The notes under the pieces were generated by a model. It was given only the letters and a program-made list of their open reading frames with translations. It was not told the origin of the DNA and made no database searches. From the NCBI GenBank assembly GCA_004557195.1, contig SFER01000031.1, positions 1 to 18,077 of the forward strand: a stretch of DNA of 18,077 nt, written 5' to 3'. The stretch comes from Bacteroidales bacterium (GTDB lineage Bacteria > Bacteroidota > Bacteroidia > Bacteroidales > Muribaculaceae). The position numbers and the translations under genes are program-made. This document shows positions 8,303 through 15,298 of the stretch, one piece after another. Every line of letters starts with the position of its first letter. Position 1 is the first letter of the stretch.

Positions 8303-8334
8303 AAAAAGGTGGGTGCATCTGTTTCGATACACCT
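8303..8334 (-). terminator. Probable terminator of the XRE regulator gene
   Basis: Read on the minus strand, GTGTATC pairs with GATGCAC across a 6-nt loop (one G-U), flanked by AGG and CCACCT, and is followed by TTTTT (plus-strand A 8303-8307). The stem is shorter than that of the neighbouring terminator. Together the two back-to-back hairpins insulate the convergent genes. Confidence 0.5.
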
Positions 8335-8357
8335 CCTATATTTCGAGACTTTATTTT

Positions 8358-8684
8358 TTAGCAAAGGACAATGCTTGGCATATTTTCTATATCAAGTTTT
8401 ACTTCCATATCAAGAGCACTGAAAATTCTGCGCAGGGTTGAAAGACGCAGATTGACACCCTTTTCAATACTGCATATTCTTGCTCTTTGAACACCGATGC
8501 GTTCCCCAAGTTGCTCCTGAGTGAGGTTCTTTGATTCTCTTGCCTTGCGAATTGCAAGACCAACGAGATAGTCTTCAACTTTTGCATCGTAGGCATCACG
8601 TTCCGGGGTGCCTTTTTTGCCAAGAGTCAAGTCGAGCGCTTCCTCTTGAGTGTACACTTTCATCTTCTCCATTTCTTCATTCAT
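8358..8684 (-). CDS. XRE-family helix-turn-helix regulator, antitoxin-like
   Basis: This small protein (108 residues from the ATG at 8684; the ATG at 8663 fits family starts better) has a C-terminal HTH_3 domain: RKARESKNLTQEQLGERIGV, then RARICSIEKG, then LRLSTLRRIFSALDM. The upstream segment KKGTPERDAYDAKVEDYLVG is typical of Bacteroidota HigA-like antitoxins that pair with Gp49/RelE-type toxins. It should bind DNA as a dimer and repress its own promoter; that is family knowledge, not shown here. No toxin gene lies next to it on its strand. The nearest candidate is the convergent orphan at 7901-8215. Its leader contains a 21-bp tandem repeat (8721-8824), whose last copies stay open in frame with this gene. 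Confidence 0.85.
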   Translation of the reverse strand: MNEEMEKMKVYTQEEALDLTLGKKGTPERDAYDAKVEDYLVGLAIRKARESKNLTQEQLGERIGVQRARICSIEKGVNLRLSTLRRIFSALDMEVKLDIENMPSIVLC

Positions 8685-8720
8685 TTTTGCCGGTTTCAAA
8701 TTAACTTGCTTTTTAATTTC

Positions 8721-8824
8721 CTCTTTTAGGAACTCTTTTTGCTCTTATAGGAACTCTTTTCCCTCTTTGGTGAACTCTTTTGCCCTTTTAGGAACTCTTT
8801 TTTCTCTATGGTGAACTCTTTTTG
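8721..8824. repeat. Five-copy 21-bp tandem repeat in the regulator leader
   Basis: Five units are 8721-8741, 8742-8762, 8763-8783, 8784-8803 (one base short) and 8804-8824. All share GAACTCTTTT. Units 1, 2 and 4 carry TAGGAACTC and units 3 and 5 carry GGTGAACTC. On the minus strand, in the frame of the downstream regulator, units 1-3 encode variants of the heptad KEFLKEQ, broken by a TAA in unit 2; unit 4's missing base breaks the frame again. Each unit spans two helical turns. Confidence 0.9.
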
Positions 8825-8867
8825 CGGGTTTCAAATGGTGTGGGCAATATGTCAAGGAGCGATGCTG

Positions 8868-8875
8868 CAAATTTA
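8868..8875 (-). promoter_or_regulatory. Candidate -7 box upstream of the XRE regulator
   Basis: TAAATTTG on the minus strand matches TAnnTTTG exactly. No TTG is found at the expected -33 distance, so the site would be weak or activator-dependent. If used, transcription starts near 8861 and the whole 21-bp repeat array lies in the leader. Confidence 0.45.
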
Positions 8876-8958
8876 ATGCGTTGTCGCTTCGTTTTTCTGC
8901 ATTTTGTCTCAATCCGCGCTTTTTAACTTCACCTTAACACTTCAACCCGGATGAGCAC

Positions 8959-8986
8959 AAAAAAGAGGCTTGGGAGCCTCTTTTTT
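8959..8986 (-). terminator. Strong bidirectional terminator after the AspT-type transporter
   Basis: A perfect 12-bp stem (AAAAAAGAGGCT against AGCCTCTTTTTT) with a 4-nt loop sits one base after the transporter stop codon. It has a T-run on both strands, so it should also stop transcription coming from the other side. Confidence 0.92.
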
Positions 8987-8987
8987 G

Positions 8988-10673
8988 TTATGCGAGTGCG
9001 AGAATTAAAATCTGCGCTGTGATTACTCTTAGGAACATTGTGAGTGGATAGACAGTTGAATAGGCTACTGCCGGGGCGTCGTTGTTGGCTGTCTTGTTGC
9101 CATAGGCAAGTGCCGGCGGGTCGGTGTAGGAGCCGGATATTAGACCCATGAGGGAGCAGTAGTTGATTTTGTATTTCCAGCGAGCGATGCTGCCCACAAT
9201 GATGAGCGGGAAGAAGGTGATGAGGAAGCCGTAGAGCACCCAAATCAAACCGTTGGCGCTGAATACTGTCTCGGCAAAATGCTCTCCCGAGCCGATTCCC
9301 ACCGATGCAAGGAAGAGGCATATTCCTACTTCGCGAAGCATGAGGCTTGCACTCGATGAGGTGTAGGTTACAAGGTGCATTTTGTATCCGAAACGGCTTA
9401 TGAGGATAGCCACTACGAGAGGACCGCCTGCAAGACCGAGTTTCATCGGCACCGACATTCCGGGGAATGCAATGGGGAGCGAACCAAGGATGATACCGAG
9501 GAATATTCCCACAAAGAGTGTTACCATGTTGGGCTCGTTGAGGCGTTTCATCGAGTTACCGAGCTTTTCGGCAAGACGATTGATATCATCGATATTGCCC
9601 ACAACTGTAATGCGGTCGCCCACTTGGAGGGTGAGGTTGGGGGAGGCGAGCAGGTCGATACCGGCACGGTTCACGCGGGTTGCATTGAGTTTGTAACCCA
9701 TGCGCAGACGCATCGAACCGATTTTGCGTCCATTGAACTGGCTGTTGGTAACGAGGATGCGTCGCGACACCACGGGACCAGAGTTTTGCTCCCATTCCAT
9801 CTCCTCGATGTGTCCTATTGTCGATTCAAACACCGGCTCATCTTGTGCCGACATCACTATGAGCAGATGGTCGCCATAGTCGATTGTGGTTTCGCTGTTG
9901 GGGATTATGATGTCGCCATTTGGCTTCTTAACGCGGGAGATTACATAGTTGCGGTTGATTACGTTATGTATTTCCTTAACCGATTGCCCGGCTATGAGTT
10001 TGTTTTCAACCTTGAATGTTACCACGTGTGGCTTCAACTGGCTCTCTTCGTTCTCGTTTTCGATGGCTTTCGACTCTTGCTCCACTTTCACTTTGAAGAA
10101 GAGTTTTACAAGAATCATGGAAAGGATAATACCGAGCACACCGAGAGGGTAGGCGGCTGCGTAGCCCATCGACATGCCTTGCACTGCTGTCGTTGCGGCT
10201 TCGCTATTGTGCTGCACATCAATAAGGGTCTGTTGTGCGGCTGCAAGACCGGGCGTGTTGGTAACGGCTCCGTATAGAATACCCACAAGGTCGGTGATGC
10301 GTATGTTGCCATCGCTGTAGTAGATTATGAGTGTGGCTACGATGTTGAGTGCGATTATGAGCACTGCGAGGCCATTGAGCAGCAATCCGCCTTTCTTAAA
10401 CGAGGAGAAGAAACCGGGACCCACCTGAAGACCGATTGAGAAGATAAAGAGGATAAGGCCGAATTCTCGCACAAAATGCAGCACGGCAGGATTTACCGAC
10501 AAGCCGAAGTGCCCAAGCAGAATACCCACAAACAACACGAAGGTAACACCCAAAGAAACTCCAAAGAGTTTCATCTTTCCAAGTCTCACACCGAGGGCTA
10601 TCGCAAAGGCATATATCAAAACGATATGCGCTACTGAATTGCTGTCGGTGAGAAGAGTTACTATCCAATCCAT
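8988..10673 (-). CDS. AspT/YidE-YbjL-type transporter with two RCK_C domains
   Basis: This 561-residue inner-membrane protein has an internally duplicated membrane part (about 1-195 and 383-561) flanking two cytoplasmic TrkA-C/RCK_C domains (about 215-290 and 302-375). Paired repeat motifs are visible: GAVTNTPGLAAAQ (135-147) in the first half and GLISGSYTDPPALAYGN (510-526) in the second. The layout matches the aspartate:alanine exchanger family, which includes AspT and E. coli YidE/YbjL. The substrate cannot be read from the sequence; most Bacteroidota members are annotated only as putative transporters. RCK_C domains suggest gating by a small ligand (inference). It is monocistronic, with its own promoter (10721-10752) and terminator (8959-8986). 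Confidence 0.93.
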   Translation of the reverse strand: MDWIVTLLTDSNSVAHIVLIYAFAIALGVRLGKMKLFGVSLGVTFVLFVGILLGHFGLSVNPAVLHFVREFGLILFIFSIGLQVGPGFFSSFKKGGLLLNGLAVLIIALNIVATLIIYYSDGNIRITDLVGILYGAVTNTPGLAAAQQTLIDVQHNSEAATTAVQGMSMGYAAAYPLGVLGIILSMILVKLFFKVKVEQESKAIENENEESQLKPHVVTFKVENKLIAGQSVKEIHNVINRNYVISRVKKPNGDIIIPNSETTIDYGDHLLIVMSAQDEPVFESTIGHIEEMEWEQNSGPVVSRRILVTNSQFNGRKIGSMRLRMGYKLNATRVNRAGIDLLASPNLTLQVGDRITVVGNIDDINRLAEKLGNSMKRLNEPNMVTLFVGIFLGIILGSLPIAFPGMSVPMKLGLAGGPLVVAILISRFGYKMHLVTYTSSSASLMLREVGICLFLASVGIGSGEHFAETVFSANGLIWVLYGFLITFFPLIIVGSIARWKYKINYCSLMGLISGSYTDPPALAYGNKTANNDAPAVAYSTVYPLTMFLRVITAQILILALA

Positions 10674-10720
10674 AGATTGTAAATTATAAACCTAAAAACA
10701 TATATTACTGAATTCAGGTG

Positions 10721-10752
10721 CAAAGGTAGTGATTTTTTGCCGCATAAGCAAA
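10721..10752 (-). promoter_or_regulatory. Bacteroidota-type promoter of the AspT-type transporter
   Basis: On the minus strand TTTG (10749-10752), then 20 nt, then TACCTTTG (10721-10728). The predicted start near 10714 gives a leader of about 40 nt. Spacing and boxes are the same as in the orphan-gene promoter at 7835-7866. Confidence 0.78.
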
Positions 10753-10781
10753 TATTGTGGCGGGATAGTTGGCTACATCAC

Positions 10782-10817
10782 AAAAAAGGGGTGCGCTCAT
10801 AGCTTGGAGCGCACCCC
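10782..10817 (-). terminator. Intrinsic terminator of the carboxyltransferase gene
   Basis: An 11-bp GC-rich perfect stem (10788-10798 with 10807-10817) and an 8-nt loop are followed on the minus strand by TTTTTT (plus-strand A 10782-10787). It lies 28 nt past the stop codon of the gene at 10846 and just upstream of the transporter promoter, so the two are separate transcription units. Confidence 0.9.
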
Positions 10818-10845
10818 GGGGTTGTAAATCAATCTAAAAAAATGA

Positions 10846-12723
10846 TTATTCAAATTCGATAAGAGGTTCGTTGGTTCCGATAACCTGGTCGCACTTCACA
10901 AGGATGCGCTTGATTGTAACATCCTTATCGGCGCAGATGTCGTTTTCCATCTTCATTGCCTCATAAACGAGGAGTTTCCCGCCTTTCTTGACAACGTCGC
11001 CGGGTTTTACGCTGATTTCAACCACTTTACCGCCCATAGGCGCTTTGAGTGTAGGTCCGGTGATAGGTTCGTTGTCGGTTGGCTCTTCCACTTTCTCTGC
11101 CTCGGGTGCTTGTGCCGGTGCGGTAGCGGCATATTCAGCTTCGCGGAGTTTGCGCAAGAAGCCGTTGGCAACATTGGGGAGCAACTCGATGAGGAGGTAT
11201 TCCTCGTCGTCTTTGGCGAGTTTCACACCGCCAAATTCCGGGAGAACGGGGTTCTCGGGTTTCTTGTAGGAAGAAACATCGTAGGGGTGTTCGGTTGCGT
11301 CGCCTGTGATTTGCTCGCGGAATTTAGGATCAACGGGCACCGGAGTGGTTCCGTATTCGCCTTTCACCAATGCCACAAACTGGTTGTTGGTGTTGGTGTA
11401 GTCGGGATTGCCGTTGCGACGGTCGAGGGCGAGCGAAACTGCCTGGCTACCCACAATCTGGCTGGTAGGAGTAACGAGCGGAACAAGACCGGCGTCTTTG
11501 CGCACCTTAGGAATCAAGCGCATAGAGTCTTCGAGTAGGTCGTCGGCTTTGAGCGCCTTGAGTTGAGCCACCATGTTGGAGTACATTCCACCGGGCACCT
11601 CGGCATTCTTGACAATTTCGTTGGGTTTCGGGAAATTGAAGTAGTCTTCGATTGCGTGGCAAGCATCGAGCAATGCAGCCTCGTTGTTGGCTTTGGCATC
11701 TGCGATTGCCTTGTCGAAGAGGGCGTCGATATTGGCGGGAAGAGTGTCTTTGAGCGGGTCGAAGTCGATGGGGAAGGAGTCTTTCTTGAGGTCGAAAGCG
11801 GCAAGTTGCTTGCGCACATCCTTGAGGAGAGTGCGGATTTTGCCCACAGCTTCCATGTTCACTTCAACTTCTACGCCGAGTTTCTTGGCAAAGATATACA
11901 CGAGTTCGATAGCCGGAGCTGCCGAGCCACCGCCAAAATACCATATATTAGTGTCGAGGATATCCACACCGTGGAGAATTGCCATGAGTGCCGAAGCGAG
12001 GCCATAGCCGGGAGTGCAGTGAGTGTGGAAGTCGATGGGCACATTCACAGCGGCTTTGAGTTTCGGCATCAATGAAGCCACGCGAGCCGGGTTGATGAGT
12101 CCCGCCATATCTTTGATGGTGATGATTTTGGCACCCAAGCTCTCGTATCCTTTGGCTTTATCAACGAAATATTCGTCGGTGAAGATTTTCTTAGCGGCAA
12201 CCGGTTCTGATTTCTTGCCGAAAAGGCGAGCGAAGAATCCTTTTGGCGCTTCGGCGGGAGCCTCTTCTTTGGGATCGACAGTGTAGCAAACAGCGCCATC
12301 GGCAATACCGCCAAATTTGTTAATCATAGCGATGGAGTCTTTCACGTTGTTCAAGTCGTTCAACGCGTCGAATACACGCATCACATTGAGTCCGTTTTTG
12401 AAGGCTTTTTCATAGAATCCTTCAAGCACGCTATTAGGGTATGGCACATAGCCAAACAAGTTGCGACCGCGAGAGAGCGCAGTGAGCAACGAGATGTCGC
12501 CAATCACCTTGTTCACCGAGCGGAGGCGGTCCCACGGAGATTCGTTGAGGTAGCGCATTACAGAGTCGGGCACTGCACCGCCCCACACTTCCATCGCGTA
12601 GAATCCGGCATCCTTGTAAAATGGTAGCAATGTGTCGATACATTGTTGATTCAATCGAGTTGCAAATAGCGATTGTTGTCCATCGCGAAGGGTTAAATCC
12701 CTGATTTTCAGTTTACGATTCAT
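10846..12723 (-). CDS. oadA: Biotin-dependent carboxyltransferase, OadA / PycB type
   Basis: This 625-residue protein combines a carboxyltransferase TIM barrel and a C-terminal biotinyl domain. The barrel shows TLRDGQQS (11-18), IKDMAGL (203-209, with the Lys204 expected to be carboxylated) and the metal-binding DFHTH (231-235). A Pro/Ala/Glu linker (about 535-556) precedes the biotin domain with EAMKMEN (588-594, biotin on Lys591). Such subunits move CO2 between biotin and pyruvate/oxaloacetate, either in a Na+-pumping decarboxylase (with OadB/OadG) or in a two-subunit pyruvate carboxylase (with a biotin carboxylase). No partner gene is in the window, so the direction stays open. A charged insert at about 151-179 interrupts the barrel between CYTVDP and FTDEYFVDKA. 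It is monocistronic with its own terminator. Confidence 0.92.
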   Translation of the reverse strand: MNRKLKIRDLTLRDGQQSLFATRLNQQCIDTLLPFYKDAGFYAMEVWGGAVPDSVMRYLNESPWDRLRSVNKVIGDISLLTALSRGRNLFGYVPYPNSVLEGFYEKAFKNGLNVMRVFDALNDLNNVKDSIAMINKFGGIADGAVCYTVDPKEEAPAEAPKGFFARLFGKKSEPVAAKKIFTDEYFVDKAKGYESLGAKIITIKDMAGLINPARVASLMPKLKAAVNVPIDFHTHCTPGYGLASALMAILHGVDILDTNIWYFGGGSAAPAIELVYIFAKKLGVEVEVNMEAVGKIRTLLKDVRKQLAAFDLKKDSFPIDFDPLKDTLPANIDALFDKAIADAKANNEAALLDACHAIEDYFNFPKPNEIVKNAEVPGGMYSNMVAQLKALKADDLLEDSMRLIPKVRKDAGLVPLVTPTSQIVGSQAVSLALDRRNGNPDYTNTNNQFVALVKGEYGTTPVPVDPKFREQITGDATEHPYDVSSYKKPENPVLPEFGGVKLAKDDEEYLLIELLPNVANGFLRKLREAEYAATAPAQAPEAEKVEEPTDNEPITGPTLKAPMGGKVVEISVKPGDVVKKGGKLLVYEAMKMENDICADKDVTIKRILVKCDQVIGTNEPLIEFE

Positions 12724-12777
12724 AAGTATTCTATTTTTATTGAGTGTTTGATTTCAGGTGTTTTAAATCTGCAATTA

Positions 12778-12785
12778 CAAAATTA
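12778..12785 (-). promoter_or_regulatory. Candidate -7 box for the carboxyltransferase gene
   Basis: TAATTTTG on the minus strand fits TAnnTTTG and lies 55 nt from the start codon. The -33 position reads ATTT rather than TTTG, so only half the promoter is convincing. The surrounding DNA is very AT-rich, which makes chance matches likely. Confidence 0.4.
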
Positions 12786-12885
12786 TATTATAAAATCATA
12801 AAAATGAAATTTTTATCAACATTTTTTCGATATGTCTCCACTTTTTTATTTCATATATGAAACAAATGAGCCGTGAGATGATTAC

Positions 12886-13020
12886 TTAACAAATTTAAAA
12901 ACATCCTTTGGTGTGTTAATTTAGCGTTTTTTATAGACATTAATTCAATAATTTTCCTACATTTGCAATGTAAATAGTCTTAGTTGTACCATGTAAAAAG
13001 TGTGCACAACCGTAATACGG
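12886..13020. other. Short palindromes in the AT-rich divergent intergenic region
   Basis: The gene-free stretch 12724-13081 separates two divergent genes. Besides the two candidate -7 boxes it holds an interrupted repeat TTAACA/TGTTAA (12886-12891 and 12914-12919), the palindrome TGTGCACA (13001-13008) and CCGTA-A-TACGG (13010-13020). The last two lie in the predicted leader of the phosphatase gene and could be operator or leader structure. I see no gene or RNA gene here. Confidence 0.35.
12958..12965 (+). promoter_or_regulatory. Candidate -7 box for the PHP phosphatase gene
   Basis: TACATTTG fits TAnnTTTG and continues as TTTGC, as in the better promoters of this window. No TTG is present at the -33 spacing. 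Transcription from here gives a leader of about 110 nt to the ATG at 13082. Confidence 0.45.
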
Positions 13021-13081
13021 CTTATTTTCATTTGTTTATATATACAGATTGTATTTTACATTATTAAATTACACAAATTTT

Positions 13082-13822
13082 ATGTTCTGGATTTTCAAAA
13101 AATCTAATAGGAAACTGTTTTTTACGACCGATGTTCATTCGCATCTTGTTCCCGGAGTTGATGATGGCTCCGGTTCTGTCAGTGAATCAATTTCGTTAAT
13201 GGGTAGCCTCAATGATATGGGGGTTGACCATTTCATTATAACTCCGCATGTAACCGCCCGCCGTTTCGAGAATGATGCCACCACAATTGCCGAGCCGTTG
13301 GCTAAGTTGCGCAGTGCTGTTGCCGAGAGTGGAATGTGTGTCGAGATAGACCAATCTGCCGAGTATCGTATCGACGATTTCTATGAGGAGAAGGTGTTGA
13401 AACCGCGTAATTTCATGCCCATGCCCAATAATCACATCTTGCTTGAGAGCAACTGGCAGCAGGAGCCGCTCAATCTCGATGGCATTGTGTATAATACCTC
13501 TACCTGCGGTTATCAAGTGATATTTGCCCACCCTGAGCGTTACCGCTATCTCAACGAGAGATATGAGCGCTACGAGCATCTCCACAATCGCAACCTCATG
13601 TTTCAAGTGAATTTGCTCTCTTTCTCGGGCTTCTATGGCAAAACCGCCAAGGACACTGCATTTTGGCTCCTCGAAAGAGGTATGGTGGATTTTGTGGGCA
13701 CCGATATTCACAATCACAAGTTCTTGCATGCTATTGAGGCTTTTTTGAAGTCGAGAGATTATAAGCGTGTGCTCAAACTGCTTGATAGAAGCGACATCAA
13801 AAACGACACCGCCTTTGTGTAG
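13082..13822 (+). CDS. CpsB/YwqE-type PHP-family tyrosine-protein phosphatase
   Basis: This 246-residue metal-dependent phosphatase of the PHP fold belongs to the group that removes phosphate from tyrosine kinases controlling capsule and exopolysaccharide export. Metal-ligand motifs are in place: DVHSHLVPGVDDG (17-29), TPH (54-56), QSAEY (91-95), FAHPERY (148-154) and GTDIHNH (206-212). The ATG at 13082 is preferred over an in-frame one 11 codons earlier, because Bacteroidota relatives begin with the same short MFW-hydrophobic/basic stretch. It stands alone, with no capsule genes nearby, so its target is not given by context. It is convergent with the nucleotidyltransferase gene, whose terminator overlaps its last codons. 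Confidence 0.9.
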   Translation: MFWIFKKSNRKLFFTTDVHSHLVPGVDDGSGSVSESISLMGSLNDMGVDHFIITPHVTARRFENDATTIAEPLAKLRSAVAESGMCVEIDQSAEYRIDDFYEEKVLKPRNFMPMPNNHILLESNWQQEPLNLDGIVYNTSTCGYQVIFAHPERYRYLNERYERYEHLHNRNLMFQVNLLSFSGFYGKTAKDTAFWLLERGMVDFVGTDIHNHKFLHAIEAFLKSRDYKRVLKLLDRSDIKNDTAFV

Positions 13823-13830
13823 CGGTGTCG
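13799..13830 (-). terminator. Terminator of the nucleotidyltransferase operon
   Basis: A perfect 9-bp stem (CGACACCGC at 13804-13812 with its complement at 13822-13830) and 9-nt loop are followed on the minus strand by TTTTT (plus A 13799-13803). The stop codon of the convergent phosphatase gene (13820-13822) lies at the loop/stem edge. On the plus strand no T-run follows. Confidence 0.82.
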
Positions 13831-13856
13831 GTGTGGGGATATAACTGCTGTCGTTA

Positions 13857-15293
13857 TTATTTTCGAGGGGTGAATCCCATCTCGGCTGCCTTGGCGAGCA
13901 TATACTCGTAGGCAAGCTCGCGCTCGTTGGCTATTACGCCATCGAGAATGGCATTTTTTATCGCCTCCTTGATAAGACCCACTTCGCGACACGGCTCCAT
14001 GCCGAAGATTTCCATAATTTCATCGCCGTGGATTGGCGGCTGGAAGCAGCGGAGACGGTCTTTTTCCTCGAGTTCCTCCATTTTTTTGCGCACAAGGGCA
14101 AAATTGGCGAGCAGGCGGCGCACTTTCTCGGGATTTTTGGATGTGATGTCGCATTCGCACAAAATCATCAGGTCGTCGATGTCGTCGCCGGCATCGAAAA
14201 GCACGCGGCGCACTGCCGAGTCGGTAACCACGTCTTCCACGAGGGCTATAGGTCGCATGTGCATTCCCACAAGTTTCTGCACATATTTCATCTTGTCGTT
14301 GAGCGGCATTTTCATCTTTTTGAAGATGCGAGGAATCATCTTCTCACCCACGAAGTTGTGGTTGTGGAAGGTCCACCCGAGTTTCTCGTCATATTTTTTT
14401 GTAACCGGCTTGCCGATGTCGTGGAGCAGAGCCGCCCAGCGGAGCCACTCGTTGTCGCTCTTTTGAGCCACACTGTCGAGCACCTGAAGGGTGTGCATGA
14501 AATTGTCTTTGTGTCCTCGCCCGTTCACCGTCTCCACCCCTTTGAGGGCTGCGAGTTCGGGAAAAATGAGTTCGAGAAGTCTGCATTTGTCGAGCAGGAT
14601 GAACCCGATAGAAGGTTTTGGCGAACGCATAATCTTGTACAACTCATCGATGATGCGCTCCTTGGAGATGATGTCGATGCGCTTGCGGTTGCGAGCAATG
14701 GCATCGAATGTCTCGGGGAGGATGTCGAAATTGAGTTGGGTGGCAAACCTCACGGCGCGCATCATGCGCAGCGGGTCGTCGCTGAATGTGATGTCGGGGT
14801 CGAGAGGGGTGCGGATGATTCGGTTGTTGAGGTCGTCGATACCACCGAATGGGTCGATGAGTGTTCCAAACGTGTCGGCATTTAGCGAAATCGCCATCGC
14901 GTTGATGGTGAAGTCGCGTCGGCACTGGTCGTCGTCGAGGGTGCCATCCTCAACTATCGGCTTACGGCTATCGTGGCTGTACGACTCCTTGCGAGCCCCC
15001 ACAAATTCGAGTTCGAGTGCTCCCACTTTCACCTGGGCGGTTCCGAAATTGCGAAACACGCTCAGCGATGCCGGCTTCATCTGCTTAGCGACAGCCTCGG
15101 CTATCTCGATGCCGCTCCCCACCGACACGAAATCGATGTCTTTCGATGGGCGGTCGAGGAAAATATCACGCACATATCCGCCCACCACATAGCACTCACG
15201 GTGCATGGAGTCGGCGATACTCCCCACCTTGCGGAACACCGGGTGCTCGAGGCGGGATGCTATGGCTTTGCTGATGTCGTCGCGTTGTATCAT
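13857..15293 (-). CDS. cca: CCA-adding / poly(A) polymerase-family nucleotidyltransferase with HD domain
   Basis: This class II tRNA nucleotidyltransferase-family enzyme probably adds or repairs the 3' CCA of tRNA. The 478-residue protein has the head domain with GGYVRD (38-43), the catalytic DID (52-54) and RRDFTINAMA (125-134). The neck/body follows, then a C-terminal HD phosphohydrolase domain with H267 and HD in LLHDIGKP (290-297). I chose the ATG at 15293 because it lies 5 nt after the original stop codon of the upstream gene (15299-15301); the longer in-frame start at 15341 would lie inside that gene's former reading frame. Poly(A) polymerase I cannot be excluded by eye, but the HD domain favours CCA activity. 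Last gene of the HAD-M24-cca operon. Confidence 0.93.
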   Translation of the reverse strand: MIQRDDISKAIASRLEHPVFRKVGSIADSMHRECYVVGGYVRDIFLDRPSKDIDFVSVGSGIEIAEAVAKQMKPASLSVFRNFGTAQVKVGALELEFVGARKESYSHDSRKPIVEDGTLDDDQCRRDFTINAMAISLNADTFGTLIDPFGGIDDLNNRIIRTPLDPDITFSDDPLRMMRAVRFATQLNFDILPETFDAIARNRKRIDIISKERIIDELYKIMRSPKPSIGFILLDKCRLLELIFPELAALKGVETVNGRGHKDNFMHTLQVLDSVAQKSDNEWLRWAALLHDIGKPVTKKYDEKLGWTFHNHNFVGEKMIPRIFKKMKMPLNDKMKYVQKLVGMHMRPIALVEDVVTDSAVRRVLFDAGDDIDDLMILCECDITSKNPEKVRRLLANFALVRKKMEELEEKDRLRCFQPPIHGDEIMEIFGMEPCREVGLIKEAIKNAILDGVIANERELAYEYMLAKAAEMGFTPRK

Positions 15294-15298
15294 AAGTG

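Noticed and set aside
8721..8824. CRISPR array
   Set aside because: Units are directly adjacent with no unique spacers, and no cas gene is present.
12724..13081. Small RNA gene in the divergent intergenic region
   Set aside because: The DNA is AT-rich with short palindromes only, and no terminator or convincing promoter pair defines a transcript.
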